Source of the DNA: Atlanticothrix silvestris CENA357
Lineage (GTDB): Bacteria > Cyanobacteriota > Cyanobacteriia > Cyanobacteriales > Nostocaceae
Assembly (NCBI RefSeq): GCF_016056295.1
Contig: NZ_JAECZB010000049.1
Coordinates: 62,001 to 126,000, forward strand
Direction of reading: 5' to 3'
DNA length: 64,000 nt
Below the pieces are notes generated by a model. That model saw only the letters and a list, made by a program, of their open reading frames with translations. It did no database searches and was not told where the DNA came from. Positions within the stretch are counted from its first letter, which is position 1. Each line of letters begins with the position of its first letter. The translations under genes and the position numbers were made by a program. Below, piece after piece: positions 8,904 through 19,134 of this stretch.

Positions 8904-10166
8904 ATGGATAAACGCTTTTTTAATCTTTTTAATTTAACAGAAGACGAAGCCATTACTCTTTTAGACACGCCCCAAGAGGAGATAGATGAAGATGACTCAC
9001 GCTATATCGCGGCTTCTCATTTGGTGAATTTTCCAACGGAGCGTTCAATTGATGCCTTGATGCGTGCGGTGCAACAAACTGACCCTTCGCTGGATAACCG
9101 GATTGTGCGACGGAAGTCGGTGGAGATCTTGGGAAGGTTACAGGCAAAGCAAGCCTTAAGCGTTATTCGCACCTGTTTAGCAGATGAAGATTGCTATACC
9201 GTAGAAAATGCTGTTTGGGCGATCGCGGAAATTGGCACCCAAGACTCAGATATCTTAGAAGAAGTTGCCCAACTGCTGGATAAACCAGGACAAACATATC
9301 GGGTAATTATCCATACCTTGACAAAGTTAGATTACCAGCCTGCACTGGAGAGAGTCCGCAAATTTATAGATGCCGATGACGCACCGATAGCAAGTGCGGC
9401 CATTTCCGCAGTCTGCCGATTTACTAGAGACTATTCTCAGATGGGTAAGGTGGTGGCGCTGTTGCAACACCAAAATGTATTTGCCCGTCGGTTATCTATC
9501 CAAGATTTGATCGATGCTAGATATTACGATGCCATTCCTAATATTGCGCGGTGTCCGGTATCTATTATCTTTCGGTTGCGGGCAATTCGGATGCTAGCAG
9601 AAGTTGGTATTTCTACAGGAGTGATTGCATACACCACAATTCAACCTTATTTAGAGCAAACATTGCGCGACCATCCCCAAGATTTGGATTTGGTACACAG
9701 CTATGATCAGCTACCAACTCTGCCATTTCTGGTGCGGGAGTTGTATGAAACAGACTTTGGGCGTTGTTATTTGGCAACCAAAACTATTCTTGAAAATTAC
9801 GCAGATACTGCACCCGCCGCACTTTTTGCCACATACAAAGAAGAAGCTCACAGCGACTATGGCGCACATTTTCATGTGATCAAGCTGTTCGGCTGGCTTA
9901 AACATGCCCCTGCTTATGATCTGTTGGTGGAAGCATTGCACAACCCCCAGCCGCAGTTTCAAAAATCTCGCGCTGCTGCTGCGATCGCCCTTAGCGAAAT
10001 AGGCGATCGTCGTGCTATCCCAGAACTGCAAAAAACCCTACAAACCAAAATCTGGGATTTAAAGTATGCCACATTAATGGCATTAGAAAAACTCGGTGAT
10101 ACCAGCAATCGTGAACTCGCCGCTAACGATCAAGACTGGTTGATTAGAGAAAAAGCTAGAGAGTAG
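8904..10166 (+). CDS. cpeY: Phycoerythrin bilin lyase CpeY
   Basis: A 420-residue HEAT-repeat protein of the E/F bilin-lyase clan. It begins MDKRFFNLFNLTEDEAITLL, as CpeY does. Repeats are visible as RRKSVEILGRLQAKQALSVI, ENAVWAIAEIG, AASAVCRF-type and AAAIALSEIGDRRAIPELQK segments through residues ~50-415. In F. diplosiphon CpeY attaches phycoerythrobilin to Cys82 of CpeA, aided by CpeZ. Its gene follows the cpeBA terminator and is separated from cpeZ by only 113 bp filled with heptamer repeats. The length fits the family. Confidence 0.92.
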   Translation: MDKRFFNLFNLTEDEAITLLDTPQEEIDEDDSRYIAASHLVNFPTERSIDALMRAVQQTDPSLDNRIVRRKSVEILGRLQAKQALSVIRTCLADEDCYTVENAVWAIAEIGTQDSDILEEVAQLLDKPGQTYRVIIHTLTKLDYQPALERVRKFIDADDAPIASAAISAVCRFTRDYSQMGKVVALLQHQNVFARRLSIQDLIDARYYDAIPNIARCPVSIIFRLRAIRMLAEVGISTGVIAYTTIQPYLEQTLRDHPQDLDLVHSYDQLPTLPFLVRELYETDFGRCYLATKTILENYADTAPAALFATYKEEAHSDYGAHFHVIKLFGWLKHAPAYDLLVEALHNPQPQFQKSRAAAAIALSEIGDRRAIPELQKTLQTKIWDLKYATLMALEKLGDTSNRELAANDQDWLIREKARE

Positions 10167-10211
10167 AGAAAAGGTGAAGCAGGGAAAGCAGAAGGCAATA
10201 AGAATCAATTA

Positions 10212-10263
10212 CCAATGCCCAATGCCCAATGCCCAATGCCCAATGCCCATGCCCAATGCCCCA
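10212..10263. repeat. CCCAATG heptamer tandem repeat
   Basis: About seven head-to-tail copies of CCCAATG, one shortened to CCCATG, fill the cpeY-cpeZ spacer. This is the short tandemly repeated (STRR) type well known in heterocystous cyanobacteria. Copy number probably varies between strains. Confidence 0.85.
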
Positions 10264-10279
10264 TATTTTTTAATTTCTG

Positions 10280-11519
<1,240 letters not shown>

Positions 11520-11568
11520 CTGGAATTAGGATTTACGCAAGAACTCTCTGAAACTCCTATAACTTCGT

Positions 11569-11623
11569 GCCCTTCTCCCAAGGGGAGAGGCTAGCGCCAA
11601 TGCGTCCTTTGCGGTTCGTTATT
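11569..11623. repeat. Dispersed repeat between beta and alpha paralogues
   Basis: CCCTTCTCCC-A-AGGGGAGAGG followed by CTAGCGCCAATGCGTCCTTT resembles a widely dispersed Nostocales repeat. It ends directly at the alpha-paralogue ATG (11624), so no Shine-Dalgarno sequence remains at that start. It contains an in-frame ATG at 11600. Confidence 0.6.
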
Positions 11624-12112
11624 ATGAAATCAGTTTTAACTACGATTGTGACAGCAGCTGATCAAGCTGGGCGTTTTCCTAGCATCTCTGATCTACAGTC
11701 TGCTCAAGGAAGCTTGCAACGGGCAACTGCTCGTATGGAAGCAGCAGAAAAACTGGCAAGTAACTTTAAAACAATTGCTCAAGAAGCCGTTGATGCAATC
11801 TACAAAAAGTTTCCTAATGGCAGTGGTCGGGATATTGATGCGGCAACTCAAAAAAACAAGTGTCTACGTGACATGATTCATTATCTGCGGTTGATCAATT
11901 ACTGCCTAGTTGTTGGTGGAACTGGCCCTTTAGATGAGTGGGGTATTGCTGGGGCAAGGGAAGTTTACAGAGCTTTGGGAATTAATACTGCTACCTATGT
12001 TACTGGTTTGATTTTTTTGCGCGATCGCGCCTGTGCTACTTGTAATATGTCTCCCCAAGCTTTAGTAGAGTACAAAGCCTATTTCGATTACCTCATCAAC
12101 TCTATGTCATAA
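11624..12112 (+). CDS. cpeA: Second phycoerythrin alpha subunit (CpeA paralogue)
   Basis: A 162-residue phycoerythrin alpha chain with both bilin cysteines: Cys80 ([14 protein letters not shown], equivalent to Cys82) and Cys137 ([13 protein letters not shown], equivalent to Cys139). Two extra cysteines (C94 in INYCLVVGG and C140) are absent from the main CpeA. Start is taken at ATG 11624 ([20 protein letters not shown]), matching the family. A dispersed repeat abuts it and offers in-frame ATG 11600 and GTG 11567, so an N-terminal extension is possible. It must pair with the beta paralogue 104 bp upstream. Spectral properties cannot be read from sequence. Confidence 0.88.
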   Translation: MKSVLTTIVTAADQAGRFPSISDLQSAQGSLQRATARMEAAEKLASNFKTIAQEAVDAIYKKFPNGSGRDIDAATQKNKCLRDMIHYLRLINYCLVVGGTGPLDEWGIAGAREVYRALGINTATYVTGLIFLRDRACATCNMSPQALVEYKAYFDYLINSMS

Positions 12113-12126
12113 CAGCGATCGCTGTT
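12111..12126. repeat. Perfect 16-bp palindrome at the alpha-paralogue stop codon
   Basis: AACAGCGATCGCTGTT spans the last two bases of the TAA stop and contains a HIP1 octamer. It might act as a transcript end or simply be HIP1. ACGAATT tandem repeats follow at about 12199-12225. Confidence 0.45.
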
Positions 12127-12249
12127 CGTAGCTAATACAGCACAGCGGAAATAAGCCAACTATAAAAAATGTCTGAAGCCCCTATTAACAGTCAATAACG
12201 AACTACGAATTACGAATTACGAACTAACTACGCGTAGCGTCACTAGGTG

Positions 12250-13965
12250 CTATTTCAACTCAAATTCATCAAACTTTACTACCTCTGAGTCGGGTTTGCG
12301 GGTATCAAAACGATAGCTACTTACTAACCCTGTACCTGTATCAAAGATGCTAAAAACTGTGATGTCGTTACTGGCAATATAAGGTATTGGCTGACCATCC
12401 TCGCTTAATAAGGGGTCAATTGTCGGTATTACTGGTTCCAATCCATTAGGATCACCAAGTGTTACATAATCTTCCTTGTACCCAAGTGGCACATCTCGCT
12501 TTCTGTTACCCCAAGCTGCACCATAAGTATTGCCGACATTAGATGTTTCTAGAAAATGCACCCCGTTAGGATTAATAAAGCGGTTCCACAAATGGGAATG
12601 CCCGTAAAATACTAGTTGCACATTAGCCGCTTCTAGTAAAGGCACAACATCGCGGATAATATAATCTTTGTCCTTGGGATATTCGTAACGTACTGCTTTG
12701 ATTTTGCGATCTTCATCACGTTCAATTATCTGCACTGGATCGGTATAAGCAGGGACGATGTTATCACCCAGTGTGTGTGGCGGATGATGGAACATCACAA
12801 CTTTGTATTTTGCCTGTTTAAATTCTGGGCTGTTAAGTTCTGCCTCTAGCCAATTGTACTGCTTGCTGCCTTTAGTGATTGGCTCATAAATAATCTGTCC
12901 ATAACCCCAATTCTCAGGATTATTTAAATCTTTCTCTGCTTCTCTGTATCTACCTGTATATTTCGGATCTAAGTTAGGAGTCCGCCACATATTTGTGATG
13001 TACAATACTACCAAACGCACATCACCAAAGCTGACTGCATAATATTTTTTGCCACCCTCTTGACTTTTGGGTAGAGTGAAAATTTCTTCGTAGGTATCGG
13101 TATTAAAAGAATTATCTATAAGTGATTTACCGCTATACAACTTTTGAGCAACCGCACGGGGAATCGTATCATCAAATTCATCATTTAAACTTGTCTTTCT
13201 AGCCAACCGTCCCATCACTTCATGATTACCAATGGCCGTAAACATGGGAGCATGTTGAATTATTTGACCCCCAGTGTAGATTGTCTTAACGCCATTGTGT
13301 TCCATTTCATATTTGGCACGACCCTGTAAACCGGGAAATAACGCGCCGCCTCGATGATCATCAAACCATTCTGAAGCGCGATCGCTAACATTAATTAAAT
13401 CACCAGCGAACCACACTCCATCAACTTGTCCCACTGTCTCCACCACTTTTTGCAGATTTGCCGCTGTCATCGGCTTTAATTGATGGTCAGAGGTCAGTAA
13501 AATTTTGAGTGATGTACCTGTTTTAGGACTAGGTGCGAGGGTAAAAACATCACTGCTAATATTCTCCCCATCTTCCCGCACACTCATCACCCGATAAGGA
13601 ATCCGCACCCCAGAAGTTAACCCAGTTACTTCTGCTTCGTGTCGCCAAATGTCACGTTTAAAAGGCTGTTTGTATGTTCGGTTTGCTACTCGCGATTGTT
13701 GATCTTCGCGTGTACGACTCAGTTTAGTTGTGCTTGCCCGGATAGTTTGACTAAGTTTTTCCCCATAATTAACTATGTGTTTATTACCAGAAAACTCGGT
13801 AAACCATACTACTCGCACTGAAGTTGCAGTTGGCAGTTGCAAAAATGGGTCAGTCAGCAATTGGGGTGCTGATTTCATAGTTGTTTGCCCAAATGAACGC
13901 ACGCTGAACAAGGTAAGGCATAGAAAAAACAGAAGTAGAGGCGTTAGCAGTTTGTTTTTCGCCAT
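12250..13965 (-). CDS. Secreted metallophosphoesterase (purple acid phosphatase-like)
   Basis: About 571 residues with a Sec signal peptide (LLTPLLLFFLCLTLFSVRSFG). An N-terminal fibronectin-like module carries TATSVRVVWFTEFSG and HEAEVTGLTSGVRIPYRV, as in purple acid phosphatases. The calcineurin-like catalytic domain shows LLTSDHQ, WFAGDLINVSDR, AIGNHEVMGR, VMFHHPPHTLGDN and FYGHSHLWNR, giving the full two-metal ligand set. It probably hydrolyses phosphate esters in the periplasm or outside the cell, possibly for phosphorus scavenging. Start is ATG 13965; GTG 13971 is two codons earlier. It is convergent with the phycoerythrin pair and has no obvious operon partner. Confidence 0.87.
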   Translation of the reverse strand: MAKNKLLTPLLLFFLCLTLFSVRSFGQTTMKSAPQLLTDPFLQLPTATSVRVVWFTEFSGNKHIVNYGEKLSQTIRASTTKLSRTREDQQSRVANRTYKQPFKRDIWRHEAEVTGLTSGVRIPYRVMSVREDGENISSDVFTLAPSPKTGTSLKILLTSDHQLKPMTAANLQKVVETVGQVDGVWFAGDLINVSDRASEWFDDHRGGALFPGLQGRAKYEMEHNGVKTIYTGGQIIQHAPMFTAIGNHEVMGRLARKTSLNDEFDDTIPRAVAQKLYSGKSLIDNSFNTDTYEEIFTLPKSQEGGKKYYAVSFGDVRLVVLYITNMWRTPNLDPKYTGRYREAEKDLNNPENWGYGQIIYEPITKGSKQYNWLEAELNSPEFKQAKYKVVMFHHPPHTLGDNIVPAYTDPVQIIERDEDRKIKAVRYEYPKDKDYIIRDVVPLLEAANVQLVFYGHSHLWNRFINPNGVHFLETSNVGNTYGAAWGNRKRDVPLGYKEDYVTLGDPNGLEPVIPTIDPLLSEDGQPIPYIASNDITVFSIFDTGTGLVSSYRFDTRKPDSEVVKFDEFELK

Positions 13966-14066
13966 GATCACTCTGAGTATTACAAGCCTGCGTTATTATA
14001 CAGTGACAAATTTAAACGGGGGTTAAGCAAAAAACTGACTTGCTGTTAACTTGTTGCGGATAACAA

Positions 14067-14612
14067 TTATTTCAATCCAGTTTCGGTACACACAATTTTC
14101 AAAGGTTTATCCCAAGGGTCAATGGGTAATTCAGGTAAATAGGCAAAATCAAAAACAATACCGATGGTAGATTTATTTTCCCAATCAGCAGCAGCTAGCA
14201 AGCGATCATAATATCCTCCGCCATAGCCCAAGCGATATTTTTGATAGTCAGATGCAACACTGGGGACAAGAATCAAGTCTACTTCCCCAGGATCTAAGAT
14301 TGGGGCTGTGGGATGGGGTTCAACAATTCCGTAAGCGCCGATTTGCACAGAGTCGTTAGATGTCCAGAGATGCCAAGAAAGGGAGTTACCAACGCAGCGA
14401 GGAAATCCCCAACGATATTTAGTATGTGCAAATAGTGAACTAATATCTGGTTCTTGGCGAAAACTGAAATAAGCAAGTATTGTTTTGGCTTGGGTAAATA
14501 AAGAGGATGTTTCCAGGTGCGCGCAGATGCGATCGCTTTTTTCTCTCCACTCCGAGACAGGCATTGATTGCCGTCTTTCGAGAAGCGATCGCCGTAGTTG
14601 TATTTTTTCCAT
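14067..14612 (-). CDS. 5-formyltetrahydrofolate cyclo-ligase
   Basis: A 181-residue MTHFS-family enzyme that converts 5-formyl-THF to 5,10-methenyl-THF with ATP, in cytosolic one-carbon metabolism. The signature is LVPSVASDYQKYRLGYGGGYYDRLLA (residues ~115-140), in which GYGGGYYDR is the ATP/phosphate loop. The N-terminal KIQLRRSLLERRQSM is also typical. The length is normal. It begins with ATG 14612. It has no evident operon partner; the metallophosphoesterase 100 bp downstream on the same strand may be read through. Confidence 0.9.
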   Translation of the reverse strand: MEKIQLRRSLLERRQSMPVSEWREKSDRICAHLETSSLFTQAKTILAYFSFRQEPDISSLFAHTKYRWGFPRCVGNSLSWHLWTSNDSVQIGAYGIVEPHPTAPILDPGEVDLILVPSVASDYQKYRLGYGGGYYDRLLAAADWENKSTIGIVFDFAYLPELPIDPWDKPLKIVCTETGLK

Positions 14613-14748
14613 TGTTTAATGAGTTAGTTGAGAACAAGTCTAGCCGTTTACTTGGGTGCCAATACCATTGAAATTACCCCTTCAGCAAACAGAAGGACAG
14701 GGTAGACAGACTCTCTTTCAGCAAACAGAAAAACCTAACCCTAGCTCA

Positions 14749-15114
14749 TCACTTACCAGATAACGAAGACAGTTTATTTTGAAGCCAACAATGCTGTCTA
14801 CTATAGTTTCTTATCTCGCACACCAGCCATTCTTTCTCTTGCCGCGTCAAGAATGCACCAAATTTAAAATGTTTCTTTTTCTTCCCATTAAATATCATCA
14901 AATGTCTATCTATATCCCAACTCAATTTACGAAAACAATAAAAAATTAAGATGTTAGAAAACTTGTAATTGGTGTTATTTTTGAAACTCACACTAACAAG
15001 ATGTGACTTGTGAAGTTTTATTTTTTGAATACACCAACCAAGTAACCATCGTTCCAGGCTGATATAGTCCTGGTCAATTTGTAAGATATTGCTAGATACA
15101 GAATTCAGAAATCA
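14749..15114 (-). pseudogene. C-terminal domain of the Ser/Thr kinase, cut off by in-frame TGA
   Basis: Directly after the TGA (15112-15114) that ends the kinase, the same frame stays open for 120 codons to a TAA/TGA-type stop at 14749. It reads ILQIDQDYISLERWLLG, then KKHFKFGAFLTRQEKEWLVCEI. These are the usual last segments of cyanobacterial kinases of this class: an LxIDQxxIxLxxxLxG strand pair and FGxxLTxxExEWLxxEL near the C-terminus. So this is the kinase's own tail, not a separate gene. Either one nonsense change has cut the protein, or TGA is read through, or the base is wrong. GTG 14991 could start an 80-residue fragment, but nothing favours that. Confidence 0.75.
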
Positions 15115-16203
15115 AGGAATGACTGGAGAGCAAGTTTTGTAAAATAAAAGTAAACATAAATTCAATAACAAAAATGCTACAATAGGCATCGTTATTAGTA
15201 AATAATGCAGTATTTCAATAAACAGAATCCAATAAGTCAGCCCAAAAACACCAATAGAAACTATAGAAAAAAATAAAACGAGAAAACTATAGTTGTTGTA
15301 AAAAAAACTTGGTGGTATTTTGACAATTAAATTATTCTCAGTTGCGTTGAAAATTATATGACTTTTCTGTGGTCGCTGGGGTATACGTGCTGTTTGACCT
15401 AATAATATTGCTAAAGCTACCTCTGCTGAAGAAAAACGGTCAGCACTGACTGGTTCTAACATTTGTTCTAACCAGTTTGCAAAATCATTAGAAATATTAA
15501 CGTAAGGGCGGAAATCAATTTTAAGTTTACGTTGTGGTAAATCAGTGGGTGATTTCCCCATCAACAAAAACAGTAACGTTGTTCCCAAACCATATAAGTC
15601 AGTAGAAGGGAAAGCTTGGCCACGAAACTGTTCTGGTGCCATATAGCCGAAAGTTCCTACCACTGTACTGCCATTAGACATACTATTATGATACGTATCT
15701 GTTACTGCTCCAAAATCTACTAGGAATAACTTTTTATCATCAGAAGCGAAAATAATATTTTGCGGCTTGATATCACGATGAATAACTGGCGGTGTCAGTG
15801 AGTGTAAATAAATCAAAATTTCTAGAATTTGAATAGCTATTTGTTTAACTCTTTCTTCATCAGGAAACCAGCCATTTTCTACTAATGTTGCGAGAGAAGT
15901 TCCAGGCGCTAATTGTTGAACAATGTAAAAAGAACGGTCAGAGTTAGTATCTAGTTGAAAATAATCCAAGTAGCGAGGGATTGCTGGATGTTTGAGTTGA
16001 GAAAGAATTTTTGCTTCTCTTTCAAACAACTCCATCTTTTTCCAGTCACTCATGCGTCGCAATGATAAAACTTTCAGAGCTACTTGTTTACCGCTTTCTA
16101 AGTCAACGGCTGCATAAGTAATACCAATTCCACCTTCTCCTAATTTACGTAAAATACGATATTTGTGATTGATAATTTCTTCAGCTTGGTGCAATATTTT
16201 CAT
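15112..16203 (-). CDS. Ser/Thr protein kinase with membrane segments (C-terminus truncated)
   Basis: A PknB-type kinase. It has the Gly loop LGEGGIGITY (21-30), VALK Lys44, HRDIKPQN (142-149), DFG (163-165) and MAPEQFRG, so the catalytic domain (residues ~15-265) looks intact and active. Two hydrophobic helices follow at about 305-350 (FFYNNYSFLVLFFSIVSIGV and LLITMPIVAFLLLNLCLLLF), so it is membrane-bound. The reading frame then hits TGA, but continues open for another 120 codons that encode the family's usual cytosolic tail. It is adjacent to a second kinase gene of the same type 220 bp upstream, which is also interrupted by TGA. A MITE-like element lies between them. Confidence 0.85.
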   Translation of the reverse strand: MKILHQAEEIINHKYRILRKLGEGGIGITYAAVDLESGKQVALKVLSLRRMSDWKKMELFEREAKILSQLKHPAIPRYLDYFQLDTNSDRSFYIVQQLAPGTSLATLVENGWFPDEERVKQIAIQILEILIYLHSLTPPVIHRDIKPQNIIFASDDKKLFLVDFGAVTDTYHNSMSNGSTVVGTFGYMAPEQFRGQAFPSTDLYGLGTTLLFLLMGKSPTDLPQRKLKIDFRPYVNISNDFANWLEQMLEPVSADRFSSAEVALAILLGQTARIPQRPQKSHIIFNATENNLIVKIPPSFFYNNYSFLVLFFSIVSIGVFGLTYWILFIEILHYLLITMPIVAFLLLNLCLLLFYKTCSPVIP

Positions 16204-16273
16204 GTTTTTTAAGTGCTATTTTATTAGATTTGCCGCTAACTGACTATAAAAAACTAATTACATATTGTCCCAT

Positions 16274-16425
16274 ACTGTCTAATTAGTATCTATTAGTGAA
16301 GGGAAAAAACTCTTGAAGTTAAGAACAAAGATTTAAAGATTCTTTATCTGTTAGTTGCATACTTTCGGTAGTTCTCTTTTCTCCCCTCTGCTTTTTTGCA
16401 ATGAAGTATATAACAATAAGACAGT
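16274..16425. mobile_element. MITE-like element, copy 1
   Basis: A ~150-bp AT-rich segment with imperfect terminal inverted repeats: ACTGTCTAATT at 16274-16284 and AATAAGACAGT at 16415-16425 (its inverse reads ACTGTCTTATT). The internal end ATATAACAATAAGACAGTCAGG closely matches a second copy at 30.2-30.3 kb. The right end reaches the TGA stop of the ankyrin-kinase gene. No transposase is present, so it would be non-autonomous. Confidence 0.55.
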
Positions 16426-17933
16426 CAGGGTATATTATTAATTTCTTGAAATCTCATCATCACTTCCCAATGTTCTTTTTGTTGCGCGTGAGTTCTGCCA
16501 TCTTTATTCTTGGTATTGACATCAGCACCATTAGCAATCAGCAATTTTACTACGTCTAGATTACTGTGGAAATATAGAGGAGTATTGCCATCGTTATTCT
16601 TAGCATTAACATCGGCACCATTGGCAAGCAGCAATTTTACTACGTCTAGGTCACCTCGCCAATGTAAAGGGGTACTGCCATTGTTATTCTTAGCATTAAC
16701 ATCAGCACCATTGGCAAGCAGCAATTTTACTACGCCTAGATTACTGTGAAAATATAGAGGAGTATTACCATCTTTATTCTTGGCATTGATATCAGCACCA
16801 TTGGTAATCAGCAGTTTTACTATCTCTAGGTTCCCTTGTTCTGCTGCTAAATGTAGAGGAGTATTGCCATAGATGTTCTTGGCATTGATATTAGTGCCTT
16901 GGACAATTTGCTGTTTTACTATATCTAAGCGGCTTTGTTTTACTGCTACGTGAAGTATATTATTGCCAGGCATACCCGTAAATCCAATGCTGTTTAAAAT
17001 GTCCAACTTATATGAATTCAACAGGTTAATAGTTATCACAGCACCAACAGTAGTAACAGCAGTAATAGCGACTCCAGCTATTTTGTTCCACGGAATATAG
17101 ACATTCGACTTTACAGTCAGCTTTCGTTTGCCCTGCAATACTTCTAAGGCTTTTTGTGCCGAAGGGAAACGATCTTCCGTATCTGGCTCTAACATTTTCT
17201 CTAGCCAGTTGGCAAATTCTTTACTAATCTGCACGCGGGAACGAAAATTAATTTTTAAACCATCACTCTGCAAATCTGTGGGGGAACAGTGTGTCAAAAG
17301 AAATAATAAAGTTGCTCCTAAAGCATACAAATCAGTAGCAGGTGAGGCTTGCCCGCGAAACTGTTCGGGAGCCATATAACCATAAGTTCCTACTACTGTA
17401 CTTCCACGCATAAAAGTTGTGTAATAGGTATGTTGTACAGCCCCAAAATCTACCAAAAATACTTGTCCATCGTCACGGCGAATAATATTTTGCGGCTTGA
17501 TATCTCGATGGACTACAGGAGGCTTGAGTGAGTGCAAATAAACCAAAATTTCTAATATTTGTATAGCAATGCGCCGCACTTCATCTTCACTGGTGCGCCA
17601 TCCACTTTCCACCAAAGCCGCCAGAGTCTTACCTTCTGCCAGTTGCTGGGCAATGTAAAAATAATGGTCTTCGAGGGCTTCTATCTGAAAATATCTTAAA
17701 TATTGAGGAATACCCGGATGATTGAGTTGCGAGAGAATTTTTGCTTCTCGCTCAAACAACTCCATCATTTTCCAGTCGGTCATTCGGTGCAGCGATAAGG
17801 CTTTAAGAGCCACTTGTTGAGTGCTTTCTAAGTCTTGAGCAAGGTATGTCGTTCCACTTCCACCTTGTCACAAAGTATCTAGAATCCGATACTGATGGGC
17901 AATTATATCTTCCTTCTGGTGCAGCAGTTCCAT
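16425..17933 (-). pseudogene. Ser/Thr kinase-ankyrin repeat gene interrupted by TGA at codon 22
   Basis: The full frame from ATG 17933 encodes a 502-codon kinase with one in-frame TGA (17868-17870) at codon 22. The reading there is RILDTL-stop-QGGSGTTYLAQ, where relatives have LGQGGSGTTY, so the stop replaces the first glycine of the ATP loop (GGA to TGA is one base). After it come VALK (Lys44), HRDIKPQN, DFGAV, MAPEQFRG, a hydrophobic helix (AGVAITAVTTVGAVITINLL) and about five ankyrin repeats to residue ~490. The longest uninterrupted ORF starts at GTG 17813 and lacks the ATP loop, so it should not be an active kinase. Pseudogene, read-through gene and sequence error are all possible. Confidence 0.8.
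16510..16878. repeat. Near-identical 90-bp ankyrin-coding repeats
   Basis: Three consecutive 90-bp units (16510-16599, 16600-16689, 16690-16779) and one 99-bp unit (16780-16878). They share blocks such as CAGCACCATTGGCAAGCAG and CAGCAATTTTACTACG almost unchanged. Each codes for a 30-residue ankyrin unit (NGADVNAKNNDGNTPLYFHS-type), three residues shorter than the canonical 33. Confidence 0.8.
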
Positions 17934-18102
17934 CCGGCTTTAATTTTGTGTTGAGGATAGTGATAATTATATACAACACCTTCTTCTCCGTAGATTCCAG
18001 GTTTGTTGTTAATCTTATGGGGACAGGCGATCGCTATCATCATAATGAGATAGCTATAGCAATGCTTGAAGAAAAGGGATAATGCTTATCACATCAACTA
18101 TT

Positions 18103-18133
18103 AACCACAAAGATACTAAGTATCTTTGTGGTT
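18103..18133. terminator. Hairpin after fcl
   Basis: Perfect 14-bp inverted repeat AACCACAAAGATAC-TAA-GTATCTTTGTGGTT. It lies 28 bp beyond the fcl stop, on the downstream side for minus-strand transcripts. A T-run is weak. Confidence 0.65.
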
Positions 18134-18160
18134 ATACTCTGCCTAAATCAACTTAACTAA

Positions 18161-19111
18161 CTAAACAGAAGCAGCGTTTTGACGATACCAGTCAATTGTA
18201 TTCTTTAGCCCTTCCCTGAAGCCCACCTGAGCATTGAAATTAAAGGCTTGCTTGGCCCGTTCAGTATCTAAACACCTACGGGGTTGACCATTAGGTTTGT
18301 CAGTTTCCCAAACAATTTCACCATCAAATTCCATTAGTTCGCAGATGAGGGTGATTAAATCACGAATGGAGATTTCATAACCCGTTCCCAAGTTAACTGG
18401 TTCAGAGTCATTGTAAAATTGAGTACCCATGACAATTCCCCGCGCTGCATCTTCTGAATACAAAAACTCGCGGGTAGGGCTACCATCACCCCAAACAGGC
18501 AGTTCTTTTACTCCTTGAATTTGTGCTTCATGAACTTTGCGAATTAACGCTGGAATAACGTGGGAACTTCTGGTGTCAAAGTTATCTTCAGGGCCGTATA
18601 AATTTACTGGCAATAGATAAATACCATTAAAACCATACTGCTGGCGATAAGATTGCAACTGGACTAACAACGCTTTCTTCGCAACTCCGTAAGGCGCATT
18701 AGTTTCTTCTGGATAACCATTCCAAAGGTCATCTTCTTTAAAAGGCACTGGCGTAAATTTGGGATATGCACAGATTGTGCCAACACAAACGAATTTTTCT
18801 ACTCCTGCTTGATGGGCAGCGTGAATTAGCTGGGTTCCCATGATCAAGTTGTCGTAGAATAACTCTGCTGGTTTTTCGCGATTGAGACCGATACCACCAA
18901 CGTGAGCTGCTAAGTGGATAATAATGTCTTGCTGGTCAACTGCGCGCTGGCAATTTTCCCAAACACGTATATCATATTCACGCGATCGCGGAACTGTAAT
19001 CTTCGCAATGTCAGCCCCAGCTTTACACAGTTGATCTATCACCTGACGACCCAGGAAACCTGCTCCACCAGTAACGAGAATCCGTTTATTTGTTAGTTCT
19101 AAGGCGGTCAT
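18161..19111 (-). CDS. fcl: GDP-L-fucose synthase
   Basis: A 316-residue extended SDR enzyme. It epimerises and reduces GDP-4-keto-6-deoxymannose to GDP-L-fucose with NADPH. The Rossmann motif is [11 protein letters not shown], and the catalytic Tyr-Lys pair is in [33 protein letters not shown] is the family's substrate loop. It lies 23 bp downstream of gmd, which makes its substrate, so the two form an operon. The product would feed fucosylated polysaccharide synthesis, in keeping with the sugar transferase and glycosyltransferase genes next door. Confidence 0.94.
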   Translation of the reverse strand: MTALELTNKRILVTGGAGFLGRQVIDQLCKAGADIAKITVPRSREYDIRVWENCQRAVDQQDIIIHLAAHVGGIGLNREKPAELFYDNLIMGTQLIHAAHQAGVEKFVCVGTICAYPKFTPVPFKEDDLWNGYPEETNAPYGVAKKALLVQLQSYRQQYGFNGIYLLPVNLYGPEDNFDTRSSHVIPALIRKVHEAQIQGVKELPVWGDGSPTREFLYSEDAARGIVMGTQFYNDSEPVNLGTGYEISIRDLITLICELMEFDGEIVWETDKPNGQPRRCLDTERAKQAFNFNAQVGFREGLKNTIDWYRQNAASV

Positions 19112-19134
19112 TTTCTTATCCTCTGTGGTGTAAA

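Noticed and set aside
10212-10263. Regular repeats as a CRISPR array
   Set aside because: The unit is only 7 bp (CCCAATG) with no spacers; it is a short tandem repeat typical of heterocystous cyanobacteria.
12111-12126. AACAGCGATCGCTGTT as a specific operator
   Set aside because: Its core is the HIP1 octamer, which is scattered through the whole window; overlap with a stop codon may be chance.
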